Source of the DNA: Clostridia bacterium
Lineage (GTDB): Bacteria; Bacillota; Clostridia; Oscillospirales; Acutalibacteraceae
Assembly (NCBI GenBank): GCA_017625835.1
Contig: JAGAKF010000012.1
Coordinates: forward strand, 1-37,677
DNA: 37,677 nucleotides
Direction: 5' to 3'
In this document: one piece after another, positions 16,472-24,593 of the stretch
Layout of the letters: the number at the start of each line of letters is the position of its first letter
Numbering within the stretch: position 1 is the first letter of the stretch
Program-made: the position numbers and the translations under genes
The notes under the pieces: generated by a model
Told to the model about the DNA's origin: nothing
Database searches by the model: none
What the model saw: the letters and a program-made list of their open reading frames with translations, nothing else

Positions 16472-17584
16472 TCAGATAACTCGGATCGGTTTGCTGACAT
16501 TTCCATTATTGTCGGTGAAAAGAATTTCTGTTGATTCTTTGCCGAAAATATATCCGCAGCCCGTAAAGTTACCTGAATCAAAATCGATATCAGAACCGAC
16601 TACGATGTTGCAAGGATGTCCCAAAGTATCTTCTTTTCCGCCTGGCTTCCATACAGCAGTGTCGTGGAAATGACCGCATATCATAAGATCAGGTTTGATA
16701 TACTCTCTTAAAAGCTCAGCCCACTGAGAATATATTTCCTGCTCAATATTGAAGGGCGGTTTAGCAATACACGTGAAAGGGTTATGGCAGATGACCAACC
16801 GTGTATCAATGCCGTCAGCTTCATATTCTTTATCTTTTTCACAAATTATTTTCTTTAAAAATTCTGTCTGGCGTTTGCGGAATCTGTGGCAGGCAACGGT
16901 ATAGCCGTATTCGGGATGGTCGTCAGTCTTGTCCTCACCGCAGTCAAGCACAATTCCCCACAATCGACCGAGCCTGAATGTGTAATAAGTGTTGCCGTTT
17001 GAATTCGGTGTGTAGTCTGCAAATTTTTCCGCATAATTTCCGCGCAAGTCGTGATTACCGCGGCTGAAAATCACAGGTTTCATACCGCCCGTAAGCTCGG
17101 AACAGATGATGTAAATGTTTTCAAACTTGGACGGATCACCGCTGTGGTCTATAACGTCTCCGTTGAGTATAAGAAAGTCGATGTCTCCGAAAGTTTGAGC
17201 CGCCTTGACAGGACCGTCAATGTGATTGTGCGCATCAGCAATATGATAGGCCCTGATTTCTCCGTCGGGTACAGGATAAAATTTATATTCGTACGCCCTG
17301 AGAGATTCTGTTTCGGTAAAATACGGCTTCCTTTCAATAATCGGACGGACAAAAACGGTATATTTTCCTGCCTTATCAAGTTCAGACATAGGAACAATGA
17401 CTCTGTGTACCGACGACTGCGAGCGCATAATGCCGTTAGATTCATCAAAGTATTCTTCGTCGCCGACCCTTACAAAAACAAGAGATGGATAGCTGATGCT
17501 TACCATAATATGATACGTGTTTTCAACGGCGAAGACAGAGGGAGCGATTGAAAGCTTTGTGTTTTCGGATTTATTATCAGGCAT
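16472..17584 (-). CDS. Metallophosphoesterase, cytoplasmic
   Basis: 370-residue calcineurin-like phosphoesterase. All metal-site blocks are present in order: IADAHNHID, LNGDVID, RGNHD, CHNP and CGHFHD. A 120-residue beta-rich N-terminal domain (possibly fibronectin-like) precedes them. No signal peptide, so it should act in the cytoplasm. ATG 17584 with AAAGGA 9 nt upstream is chosen; another in-frame ATG at 17611 lies only 6 nt from the -10 box. The substrate is unknown; neighbours with IMPase and GDPD-like folds hint at phosphorylated polyol or phospholipid head-group turnover, which is inference only. Confidence 0.9.
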   Translation of the reverse strand: MPDNKSENTKLSIAPSVFAVENTYHIMVSISYPSLVFVRVGDEEYFDESNGIMRSQSSVHRVIVPMSELDKAGKYTVFVRPIIERKPYFTETESLRAYEYKFYPVPDGEIRAYHIADAHNHIDGPVKAAQTFGDIDFLILNGDVIDHSGDPSKFENIYIICSELTGGMKPVIFSRGNHDLRGNYAEKFADYTPNSNGNTYYTFRLGRLWGIVLDCGEDKTDDHPEYGYTVACHRFRKRQTEFLKKIICEKDKEYEADGIDTRLVICHNPFTCIAKPPFNIEQEIYSQWAELLREYIKPDLMICGHFHDTAVWKPGGKEDTLGHPCNIVVGSDIDFDSGNFTGCGYIFGKESTEILFTDNNGNVSKPIRVI

Positions 17585-17617
17585 ATTTGTGCATCCTTTC
17601 AGAATAAGCATAATTCA

Positions 17618-17645
17618 ATTATACATCACCTTGAAAACATATCAA
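17618..17645 (-). promoter_or_regulatory. Promoter of the metallophosphoesterase gene
   Basis: On the minus strand, TTGATA (17640-17645), a 16-nt spacer and TATAAT (17618-17623). Confidence 0.75.
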
Positions 17646-17683
17646 GCAAATTACAGAAAATATATTTTCGTTAACGACATTTA

Positions 17684-17713
17684 TTGATTTACACATTTTG
17701 AATATGCTATAAT
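17684..17713 (+). promoter_or_regulatory. Promoter of the inositol monophosphatase family gene
   Basis: TTGATT (17684-17689), an 18-nt spacer and TATAAT (17708-17713), about 60 nt before the start codon. Confidence 0.75.
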
Positions 17714-17773
17714 GCTATTCGGAAAAACCAAACGAACAAAAGAAAAAACTGTTATATAAAAGGATGATGAATT

Positions 17774-18532
17774 ATGGTTAATAAAATTATCGAAACAGTA
17801 AAAGAAGCAGGCAAGATTATTCTTTCTGCACACAATCAGGAAAGCAGTATAACTGCTAAAGAAGGTAAGAAAAACTTTGTGACAAAGTATGATGTTGCTG
17901 TGCAGGAGTTCCTGTTTAAAGAGCTCAGCAAGTCTTTCCCAGAGGCTGAGTTCATCGGTGAAGAAGGCGAAAATGATTTTTCAACAAGCGGATTGCGCTT
18001 TATCATAGACCCGATTGACGGCACTACGAACTTTATGCAGGACTACCGATGCAGCTGTATTTCCGTTGCACTCTGCGAGGCAAACGATGTTATTGCAGGT
18101 GTTGTGTATAATCCTTATACCAACGAGATCTTCAGCGCTGAAAAGGGCAAGGGCGCATACCTGAATGGCGACAAGATAAACGTCAGCGACCGTCCTCTTT
18201 CCGACGGACTTGCACTTTTCGGAACATCACCGTATCATCCTGAAAACACAGACGAAACCTTTGCACTTCTTAGAAAAGTTTTTGATCTTTCCCGTGATAT
18301 CCGCAGAAGCGGTTCAGCTGCTTACGACATATGTATGGTGGCCTGCGGCAGATGTGAAGTGTTTTTCGAAAAAGGTTTACAGCCCTGGGATATAGCGGCG
18401 GGAACGCTGATTGCAAAAGAAGCTGGTGGTATAGTATCAAACTACGATGGCGAAGAAATCAACTTTTCAACGCCTAACGATGTTGTTTTTGCAAATCCCA
18501 ATGCCTACAAAGAGTTTATGATATTGCTGTAA
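17774..18532 (+). CDS. Inositol monophosphatase family protein
   Basis: 252-residue Mg-dependent phosphatase of the IMPase/SuhB/CysQ superfamily. Metal ligands are in place: Glu63 in FIGEEGE, Asp79 and Asp82 in IDPIDGTTNF, and the C-terminal PWDIAAGTLIAKEAGG. Family members act on inositol phosphates, fructose bisphosphate or 3'-phosphoadenosine phosphate; the residues seen do not decide among these. AAAGGATGATGA is upstream of the ATG. It is a single-gene unit, divergent from the metallophosphoesterase. Confidence 0.95.
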   Translation: MVNKIIETVKEAGKIILSAHNQESSITAKEGKKNFVTKYDVAVQEFLFKELSKSFPEAEFIGEEGENDFSTSGLRFIIDPIDGTTNFMQDYRCSCISVALCEANDVIAGVVYNPYTNEIFSAEKGKGAYLNGDKINVSDRPLSDGLALFGTSPYHPENTDETFALLRKVFDLSRDIRRSGSAAYDICMVACGRCEVFFEKGLQPWDIAAGTLIAKEAGGIVSNYDGEEINFSTPNDVVFANPNAYKEFMILL

Positions 18533-18567
18533 ATTGACGATTAAAGCACCAGAACAAATCAAAGAAA

Positions 18568-18606
18568 AAGACCTGTGAAGTTGGCCGAACCAACCTCACG
18601 GGTCTT
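18568..18606. terminator. Bidirectional terminator
   Basis: An imperfect 17-bp stem (18568-18584 with 18590-18606) with a CCGAA loop between convergent genes, flanked by A and T tracts. Confidence 0.82.
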
Positions 18607-18624
18607 GTTTATAGTGTTTGATTT

Positions 18625-19464
18625 TTAATGGGTACTGAGCCACCATTCGGTATAAGCATCAGGATAATTCGTTTTGAATCCTGCTATGCCCATATCGCAG
18701 ATCTGCTGCCACCATTCGGGGTAATCGCCGAGGTTTGAAAAAACTTTGATTCCCATACTTTCAAACATTTCAACATCAGCTTTGGTAAATGCCTCATTAT
18801 TAAGTCCGACTTCCCAAAGGTCAGAACGTTTAACGAAATCCATTGTCTTTTCGTTGATAAAGCGGATGTTTGCGCCGAAGCGAAGACCTTCGGGTTTGCC
18901 GTTTTTGCGGTAATGCTCCTGCATTTCCTCAAGGACTTCCCAGTCGCCCGAGAAAAAGATGTATCGTGAAACGTTTGTTGATTTTGCAAGTATTTCGTCC
19001 ATTCGCGGACACATACCCTTGCACTTGAATTCAACCTCAACAGTGAAATCATAGTCAACGGTAGATAACCACGCGTCAAATTCAGGGAAGGTAATCAGAT
19101 GCGTAACTCTGTCTTCAACATAGTCGGGCGGAGTAATCATACGCCTGCCTCCGAAATGCTCCGTCCAGGGATAGGGAGGGTATTTGAACTTGAGTGCATC
19201 ACGGTATGGAATGTCAAACTTTTTAATCTGCTCAGCTGTCAGGTCTTTAAGAACATCACGGTGCCTTTCAAAGGTCATATAACCCAAATTACCGTTATGG
19301 GTTATGATTATTTCGCCGTCTCCGCTGATCTGGAGATCCATTTCAATGCCTTCGAATCCAAGCTCGGCTGCTTTCTGAAAAGCTTCCAATGAATTTTCGG
19401 GCGCAAACTGTGTAACTCCTGTATGCACGATTCTCATCGGCATTCCGCAATACTCTTTTTTCAT
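18625..19464 (-). CDS. Glycerophosphodiester phosphodiesterase family protein
   Basis: 279-residue GDPD-type TIM barrel. The N-terminal block is VHTGVTQFAPENSLEAF, where the usual H-R-G is H-T-G, followed by GFEGIEMDLQISGDGEIIITHN with the expected Glu, Asp and second His. Late strands include YDFTVEVEFKCKG and GIKVFSNLGDYPEWW. No signal peptide. ATG 19464 with GGAGG upstream is chosen over a longer frame that would start at 19542. Loss of the Arg next to the first catalytic His is unusual and may mean altered activity. Family members hydrolyse glycerophosphodiesters to glycerol-3-phosphate and an alcohol. Confidence 0.88.
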   Translation of the reverse strand: MKKEYCGMPMRIVHTGVTQFAPENSLEAFQKAAELGFEGIEMDLQISGDGEIIITHNGNLGYMTFERHRDVLKDLTAEQIKKFDIPYRDALKFKYPPYPWTEHFGGRRMITPPDYVEDRVTHLITFPEFDAWLSTVDYDFTVEVEFKCKGMCPRMDEILAKSTNVSRYIFFSGDWEVLEEMQEHYRKNGKPEGLRFGANIRFINEKTMDFVKRSDLWEVGLNNEAFTKADVEMFESMGIKVFSNLGDYPEWWQQICDMGIAGFKTNYPDAYTEWWLSTH

Positions 19465-19745
19465 ATCTGAACCTCCGCAATAATCAATGTATATATAAAC
19501 ATTAACATACGACTGAATAAAAAAGCAAGTATACTGTTGCAAAAACTGGACAAAAAGAAAAAGATTTGTATTGCTTCTGCGAATTGTTTATGATGAGTCT
19601 GATTGAACAAGAGAAGTAGTTTAAACGCTTTTGAGTGTTTGGGTATCATTCGTTTTAAATAAAAAAACAGGGACTTATAGGCCCCTCAGACATTGACCTT
19701 TTTTAATCCTTAGACTATAATTAGAGACGTAATTGAACAAAGTTT
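19465..19745. other. Gene-free gap between GDPD-like and zinc-ribbon genes
   Basis: About 280 nt of AT-rich sequence between divergent genes. The short open frames here have no ribosome binding site and no protein-like composition. A possible weak promoter for the GDPD-like gene (TTATTC, 17 nt, TATATA on the minus strand) can be seen but not trusted. Nothing else recognisable. Confidence 0.5.
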
Positions 19746-19774
19746 TTGTGTTAAGGGAAACGGTTTGTGATAAT
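19746..19774 (+). promoter_or_regulatory. Promoter of the zinc-ribbon/TPR gene
   Basis: TTGTGT (19746-19751), a 17-nt spacer and GATAAT (19769-19774), 39 nt before the TTG start codon. Confidence 0.6.
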
Positions 19775-19813
19775 ACATAAAAGAAAATGAAAATGTAATG
19801 GAGGGTGATCTGT

Positions 19814-20407
19814 TTGTCAGTAGACGTATTGGATTTAAAGTGCAGAAACTGTGGTGCACCTTTGGAGATAGGTGCGAAAAAATGTGAATATTGTGACGGA
19901 CCGGTTGCAATTTCAACTTTCAACAGTGTTGCGACGATGCCGTTGCCGATGGTAAATAAGTACGCTATGTCGTACCAGAGGGATTTGTCCGCAGAACCGG
20001 ACAACAACGAAGGAAATACAGCGATTGCATACTGTTATCTTAAACTGAAAATGTATGACAAAGCATTGACGTATTTTGAAAGAGCGGTTGTGGATAACTT
20101 CGATAATTCTGAAGTTTATTTTTATGCTGCGATTTGTTGCCTGGGCGGTAAAAGAGCATTTTTGTCGCAAAAGTCTGCAATCAATAAGGCTGAGGAATAT
20201 CTGAATGCAGCAGTTATGATTGAACCCAAAGGGATCTATTATTATCTGTGGGCATACATAAAGTACGATTACTATAAAATGAAGTTCTTAAATTCGAAGC
20301 CGGATTTTAAAGAGATGCTGAATATGGCTGAATCGATAGGCGTTTCGGTTTATGATAAAGAGCAGCTTTTCAATATTCTTAATGCTGAAAAACCTTCAGT
20401 TTTATAA
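19814..20407 (+). CDS. Zinc-ribbon and TPR-repeat protein, unknown role
   Basis: 197-residue soluble protein. Residues about 9-30 form a zinc ribbon with two CxxC knuckles (CRNCGAPLEIGAKKCEYC). The rest is helical and contains tetratricopeptide-like units (GNTAIAYCYLKLKMYDKALTY and a following VYFYAAICCLGG). The TTG at 19814 lies 9 nt after GGAGGG; a GTG at 19805 touches the ribosome binding site and is less likely. Proteins of this build often act as adaptors. No partner is visible next to it, and it ends at its own terminator. Confidence 0.85.
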   Translation: MSVDVLDLKCRNCGAPLEIGAKKCEYCDGPVAISTFNSVATMPLPMVNKYAMSYQRDLSAEPDNNEGNTAIAYCYLKLKMYDKALTYFERAVVDNFDNSEVYFYAAICCLGGKRAFLSQKSAINKAEEYLNAAVMIEPKGIYYYLWAYIKYDYYKMKFLNSKPDFKEMLNMAESIGVSVYDKEQLFNILNAEKPSVL

Positions 20408-20422
20408 TTTTCAGAACAAATA

Positions 20423-20455
20423 AAAAGTCAGGAAATACGCAGTATTTCCTGACTT
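20423..20455. terminator. Bidirectional terminator
   Basis: A 15-bp perfect stem (20423-20437 with 20441-20455) with a GCA loop between convergent genes. Confidence 0.9.
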
Positions 20456-20458
20456 TGT

Positions 20459-21259
20459 TTATTTCTCGATGGATTTTCGTATATTCCATTCGTTTTTTTC
20501 GAGAAGCTTTTCTGCGTTTTCAGCTGTACACCCGAGGATTTCGGTAACGATGCCAATCATTCTTTTTCGAAGCTTCTTATTCGTCGGGCGAAGATTTATC
20601 ATCAGATTTTCATAAATACAACCGCATCTGACCATAGAAGCGGTCGAAATCATATTGAGTATGATTTTCTGTGCCGTTCCTGCTTTCATTCTTGTCGAGC
20701 CTGTGATAACTTCGGGACCCGTATCCGCACAGATATCAATGTCTGCAACAGTACCGAGCTCGGTATCAGGGTTGTTGGTAATTGAAGCAGTTTTTGCACC
20801 GATGCTTTTTGCATAACCGACAGCTGAAATAACATAAGCTGCCGATCCCGAGGCTGAAATGCCTATCAGAACATCCTTGTTGCAAAAATTATGGCTTTTA
20901 AGGTCTTCAATTCCTGCTTCGGGATTGTCTTCTGCATTTTCAGCCGCCTTGAACATACAATTTTCTCCGCCTGCAATGATTCCGTTGAAAAGGTCATACG
21001 GAACGCCGAAGGTCGGAGGACATTCGGCAGCATCGCAGACACCGAGCCTGCCCGAAGTTCCGCTTCCAATGTAGAACACTCGTCCACCGTTTTTTATTGT
21101 ACCAGCGACCGTGTCGCACACTACCGAAATCTGCGGTAAAGCGTCCTCAACGGCTTTTGTAACAACTGCATTTTCATCGTTGATTACTTTCAGCATTTCA
21201 AGCGTTGACATCTTATCGATATCATATGTATTCTTGTTTCTTGTTTCGGTTTTCAGCAT
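20459..21259 (-). CDS. murQ: N-acetylmuramic acid 6-phosphate etherase
   Basis: Cleaves the D-lactyl ether of MurNAc-6-phosphate to give GlcNAc-6-phosphate and lactate during cell-wall recycling. The 266-residue SIS-domain protein has the signature GSGTSGRLGVCDAAECPPTFG (residues about 65-85), with a catalytic Glu, then ENAEDNPEAG and GPEVITGSTRMKAGTAQK. The C-terminus stops at WNIRKSIEK, making it about 30 residues shorter than the usual 300. It starts at ATG 21259 in a TGATG overlap with the upstream kinase gene, so the two are coupled. The pair resembles the murK-murQ arrangement described in Clostridium. Confidence 0.96.
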   Translation of the reverse strand: MLKTETRNKNTYDIDKMSTLEMLKVINDENAVVTKAVEDALPQISVVCDTVAGTIKNGGRVFYIGSGTSGRLGVCDAAECPPTFGVPYDLFNGIIAGGENCMFKAAENAEDNPEAGIEDLKSHNFCNKDVLIGISASGSAAYVISAVGYAKSIGAKTASITNNPDTELGTVADIDICADTGPEVITGSTRMKAGTAQKIILNMISTASMVRCGCIYENLMINLRPTNKKLRKRMIGIVTEILGCTAENAEKLLEKNEWNIRKSIEK

Positions 21260-22164
21260 CAAAGTTCACCGTTTTCTGCTATTGACTTTGCAATCAATAC
21301 TGCACCGTCAATCATCTTTTCATCTGAAAAAATGGGTAAATCGTCGCCTTCAAGGTGATCAGCAAGGAAAGGCAGTAATATTTCTTTCTGTTTGCAAAGT
21401 CCGCCGCAAATAACCGTTTTACCGCCGTTTTTAAGGTGTTTACGCGCGGTCTTGATTATCTTTGCAACTTCATAAGTGTTACGTTCAAGGATTTTGCGTG
21501 CCACGTCGTCGCCCTGCTTATATGCCTCAAAGACTATGGGTGCAAAGGATGCGACAAAGGTTGCTCCTCCCGCATAGATTGCAGGAGCCGAAGAATCAAG
21601 GCTCTGGCCGAGTTTTTCTTCAACAAGATTAAAGATAAGAGCGCTTTCACCTCTGCCGTCAAGGTATTCAAATGCAGCGGTAAGGGCATCGGAACCATAA
21701 TTGAAGCCGCAGCCACCTTTGTCGATCAGATAGCCTCTGCCGCTGACACGGTGAAGCTCACCCTCACAACTGCTGAAAGCAATAATACCGGTTCCCATAA
21801 TCATAGCAACGCCGTCTTCGTCCTTAAGTGCAATTTTCACAACGCTGTCGGTATCTCTGCCGTTTAAGTATGCGCCGAAGCCGAATTCGCCAATGAAGTT
21901 GTTAATTTCAGTTTTCAGGTCTCCCGTGCCGCCACCTGCAAGCCCTGCAAATACGGAAATTTCCGCAAAGTCAAAACCCTCACAGATTTCTGTTATTCCC
22001 TGATGAAGAACTGCTTTTGTGTTTTCAATTCCGATATTGACAGGATTTGACGGACCGAGAAAAATGCGTTTTATTTCTTTTTCGTTCAGATCGGTCAGAA
22101 GAAACTCAGTTTTTGTTCCTCCACCGTCAATTCCGAGAAGGTATTTTATTTTACTCTCTGACAT
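21259..22164 (-). CDS. murK: MurNAc/GlcNAc kinase, MurK-like (BadF/BadG/BcrA/BcrD ATPase family)
   Basis: 301-residue ASKHA-fold sugar kinase. The N-terminal phosphate loop is LLGIDGGGTKTEFLLTD; a second is MIMGTGIIAFS. The conserved GRGYLIDKGGCGFNYG segment identifies the N-acetylglucosamine kinase-like group, and VVICGGLCKQKEILLPFL is the adenosine loop. Overlap with murQ argues that it phosphorylates MurNAc (and perhaps GlcNAc) at position 6, as Clostridium MurK does. The symbol is by context, since GlcNAc kinases of the same family look alike. The ATG follows GAGGTGG and has its own promoter. Confidence 0.88.
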   Translation of the reverse strand: MSESKIKYLLGIDGGGTKTEFLLTDLNEKEIKRIFLGPSNPVNIGIENTKAVLHQGITEICEGFDFAEISVFAGLAGGGTGDLKTEINNFIGEFGFGAYLNGRDTDSVVKIALKDEDGVAMIMGTGIIAFSSCEGELHRVSGRGYLIDKGGCGFNYGSDALTAAFEYLDGRGESALIFNLVEEKLGQSLDSSAPAIYAGGATFVASFAPIVFEAYKQGDDVARKILERNTYEVAKIIKTARKHLKNGGKTVICGGLCKQKEILLPFLADHLEGDDLPIFSDEKMIDGAVLIAKSIAENGEL

Positions 22165-22198
22165 AAATGTCCACCTCGCAGCATAATTTCTAATCTTT

Positions 22199-22227
22199 AT
22201 GATATCAAAATATTATCTTCCGGTCAA
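22199..22227 (-). promoter_or_regulatory. Promoter of murK-murQ
   Basis: On the minus strand, TTGACC (22222-22227), a 17-nt spacer and TATCAT (22199-22204). A pair of overlapping hairpins lies just upstream (22230-22251). Confidence 0.65.
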
Positions 22228-22300
22228 TCGAAGTTGCGAAAAAACTTCGCAGCGGAAGCTCAGGCTGTTTCCAAGAACGATTGTACCGCGACAGAAAAGC

Positions 22301-23182
22301 TTATTTATAATATTCAATCAGGTTTTTGTGTTCATCGTCGGTTATATGAAGCATTGAACCGTGTCGGGGTCTTAAATGATTAAGTGAAAAGCAACCTTCG
22401 TCAACCTTTTTAAAGTTAATCATATCAGTTGTTTCCTGCATAAAATATCCACCGTCTCGGAATTGGTCTGCAATTAAAACATACTTATCCGTACTGTGAA
22501 TTTTATATATGCAGTTGCCCTCTAAAGCGACGGTTGCAACTGAAACTTTGTTATCATCAGGCTCATAGTAAGGACCGTTAGCGTTATCGGACACCGCATA
22601 GCAGATTGCCTCTTCTTCTCCGTCTGCCTGATAGAGATAATATTTGCCATCTTTTTCGATAATATCGGCATCGATTCCGCACATTCCGCTTTTGGGCCTG
22701 AACAGAATCTTCGGCTCTGTAGTCAGAGTCGCAAAGTCCTTTGTGTAGGCATACCAGGTTATTGTATCAAGGTCATCGTCAGAATTATTGTGAGTCCAAT
22801 AAATCATATATTCGCCCTTTTTCTTATCGAAAATCACCTCGGGTGCCCACACTCTGTCTGCGCTTTTTGTACTTTCGAACTTTGAAAAATCTATTATTCT
22901 TTCGTTTTTCCAAACAAGAAGGTCTTCACTGTCCCAGACAACCATTGAGTTGTTGCTGTTCCAACCATCATAACAACGCATATCTGTCGCAATGATATGA
23001 AAAATATTGTCTTCGTCGCGGAAGATGAACGGATCACGGCAGCATTTTTTGCCGAGCTTTTGCTTTATAATCGGTTCGTTTTTATTTAACGGTTCAAAGT
23101 TATAGCCATCGGATGATACGGCAAAATGCACTGATTCCTCCTCAGGCATATTACCGACAAAATAGCAAAATAAATATTTCAT
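22301..23182 (-). CDS. GH43-like beta-propeller glycosidase
   Basis: 293-residue protein that reads as a five-bladed beta-propeller of the GH43/GH32/GH130-like type. Segments include CRDPFIFRDEDNIFHIIATD, WAPEVIFDKKKGEYMIYWTHN, CGIDADIIEKDGKYYLYQ and LEGNCIYKI, with acidic residues where GH43 enzymes place their catalytic Asp, Asp and Glu. No signal peptide, so cytoplasmic. ATG 23182 is preferred over GTG 23191. It follows the GH5 gene by 29 nt and should be its operon partner, acting on side-chain sugars such as arabinose or xylose, or on a host-derived glycan. Specificity cannot be read. Confidence 0.82.
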   Translation of the reverse strand: MKYLFCYFVGNMPEEESVHFAVSSDGYNFEPLNKNEPIIKQKLGKKCCRDPFIFRDEDNIFHIIATDMRCYDGWNSNNSMVVWDSEDLLVWKNERIIDFSKFESTKSADRVWAPEVIFDKKKGEYMIYWTHNNSDDDLDTITWYAYTKDFATLTTEPKILFRPKSGMCGIDADIIEKDGKYYLYQADGEEEAICYAVSDNANGPYYEPDDNKVSVATVALEGNCIYKIHSTDKYVLIADQFRDGGYFMQETTDMINFKKVDEGCFSLNHLRPRHGSMLHITDDEHKNLIEYYK

Positions 23183-23211
23183 ATTAATCACCGTATTATC
23201 TGAACGGATTA

Positions 23212-24357
23212 TTATGCTTTTGCATATTCGGAAAGCAAAGCATGGTCATTCATCGGTTTACAGCAGATTTCTGTTCTGACAGAAGACCATTTGCGTTCAA
23301 TTTCCTCGACGGAGTCGTTATTAATGTCAACAACATTGTCAGGGTTATCCGAACCCATCATAAACCATTGGCTCGTTTTTCCCTCTGCGCAGTGTCCTTT
23401 ATAAGTCCATGTCTGCCAGTTATATGAGCATTCGTTGAAAAGCTTCAGTATGTATTCCCAGTCTGCCGTTCCGCGGCAAGGGGAGAATTCACCGACAAGC
23501 ACAGGCACATTGAAGTTTTTACTTGCGTGGTGTGTGGTAACTTCCTTAAAGCTTTCGTTTGAATCGTCATAAAGGTGATATTGATACATCACATTTTCCC
23601 ATCCTCGCTCTGACGGATGCGGCATATCATCGGGCGTCCAGATCGCCTCAAGCGTAATTATATGCTCAGGGTCATTTGCTCTGACCGCATCATAAAGCAA
23701 CGAGTAAACATCGTGATACTTGCTGTTGACTTTATCTTCACCCTCGTAATCGCACATCGGTTCATTCATCAGGTCGTAGGCGGCAACAGTTCCGTTACCT
23801 GCAAAATGACGGGCAATTTCACTCCATAAATCACAGGCAAGTGAACGGAAATAAGCACCTTCTTCGGTTTCATCGTAAAGCTTGCAATGGTTCACACGGC
23901 AGCAGTGGTGAGCGATGCTCTGATGCCCGGGTACACCGTGCATATCAAGAATGACGTACATTCCTCTTTTTTCGCATTCATCAACGATCCAATCAAGTCG
24001 AGAAAAATCAATTTCGCCGTTTTCCTTGCGCTTCCAGGTGCCTGAATCGTCCATCTGAAAATTACGGTACCAGAAAGGTACTCTCACACAGGTGAAACCG
24101 AGAGACTGAAGATAGTCGAGATCATATTCTGTTATATAGTTGTCTTCGCGGATTTTTATAAGTCTTTCGGCTTCCTGTTTGCCGAAACGCCTTTCAAGCG
24201 TGGTCACGATATCCCACTGAGCTTCTCCACCCTTGAAAAAGCCCTGCCATAATTCATCGAGCAACCATCCTCCAAGATTTGTCCCGCGCAAAAGCACCTG
24301 TTTTCCTTCGACATTGATGATTTTTTCACCGTCACAATGCAGCATACTCAGACTCAT
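23212..24357 (-). CDS. Glycoside hydrolase family 5 (cellulase / exo-glucanase type)
   Basis: 381-residue GH5 TIM barrel without a signal peptide. It starts with LLRGTNLGGWLLDELWQGFF as in exo-beta-1,3-glucanase-like members. The barrel then shows GFTCVRVPFWYRNF and YVILDMHGVPGHQS. The acid/base is Glu199 in YDLMNEP and the nucleophile is Glu290 in VLVGEFSP. GGGAGG precedes the ATG. It is the first gene of a unit with the GH43-like enzyme. A cytoplasmic GH5 suggests trimming of imported oligosaccharides, but no transporter lies in this unit. Confidence 0.93.
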   Translation of the reverse strand: MSLSMLHCDGEKIINVEGKQVLLRGTNLGGWLLDELWQGFFKGGEAQWDIVTTLERRFGKQEAERLIKIREDNYITEYDLDYLQSLGFTCVRVPFWYRNFQMDDSGTWKRKENGEIDFSRLDWIVDECEKRGMYVILDMHGVPGHQSIAHHCCRVNHCKLYDETEEGAYFRSLACDLWSEIARHFAGNGTVAAYDLMNEPMCDYEGEDKVNSKYHDVYSLLYDAVRANDPEHIITLEAIWTPDDMPHPSERGWENVMYQYHLYDDSNESFKEVTTHHASKNFNVPVLVGEFSPCRGTADWEYILKLFNECSYNWQTWTYKGHCAEGKTSQWFMMGSDNPDNVVDINNDSVEEIERKWSSVRTEICCKPMNDHALLSEYAKA

Positions 24358-24438
24358 ACAGTATCCTCCCGTTACAATAAATTTCAGATTGAGATTAAGA
24401 TTTCATAGCAATAGTTTAAAAATTCGCTTATTAAAATA

Positions 24439-24468
24439 ATTATACCATCCGTACCAAGTAAAGCGCAA
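24439..24468 (-). promoter_or_regulatory. Promoter of the GH5-GH43 unit
   Basis: On the minus strand, TTGCGC (24463-24468), an 18-nt spacer and TATAAT (24439-24444), about 80 nt before the GH5 start. Confidence 0.6.
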
Positions 24469-24532
24469 CCAAAATCAGTTATTCTTTCTAGATTCGGCCA
24501 ATTTTCTGCAATCATAAAACTTAATACACAAT

Positions 24533-24568
24533 AAAAAGGTCAGAAACTACCGCGTTCCTGACCTTTTT
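24533..24568 (-). terminator. Terminator of the ceramidase-like pair
   Basis: AAAAAGGTCAG (24533-24543) pairs with CTGACCTTTTT (24558-24568). On the minus strand it ends in a T run, right after the stop at 24594. Confidence 0.87.
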
Positions 24569-24593
24569 GCAATATTTTCAGTTCGGTTTCAAT

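Noticed and set aside
17051-17551. Plus-strand open frame opposite the metallophosphoesterase
   Set aside because: Shadow of a gene whose catalytic motifs are all present on the other strand.
19667-19690. Terminator-like AGGG...CCCT next to a T run
   Set aside because: The stem is only 4 bp and no minus-strand gene ends there.
19675-20007. Minus-strand open frame opposite the zinc-ribbon gene
   Set aside because: No ribosome binding site, low-complexity sequence, and overlap with a well-formed gene that has CxxC motifs and a good start.
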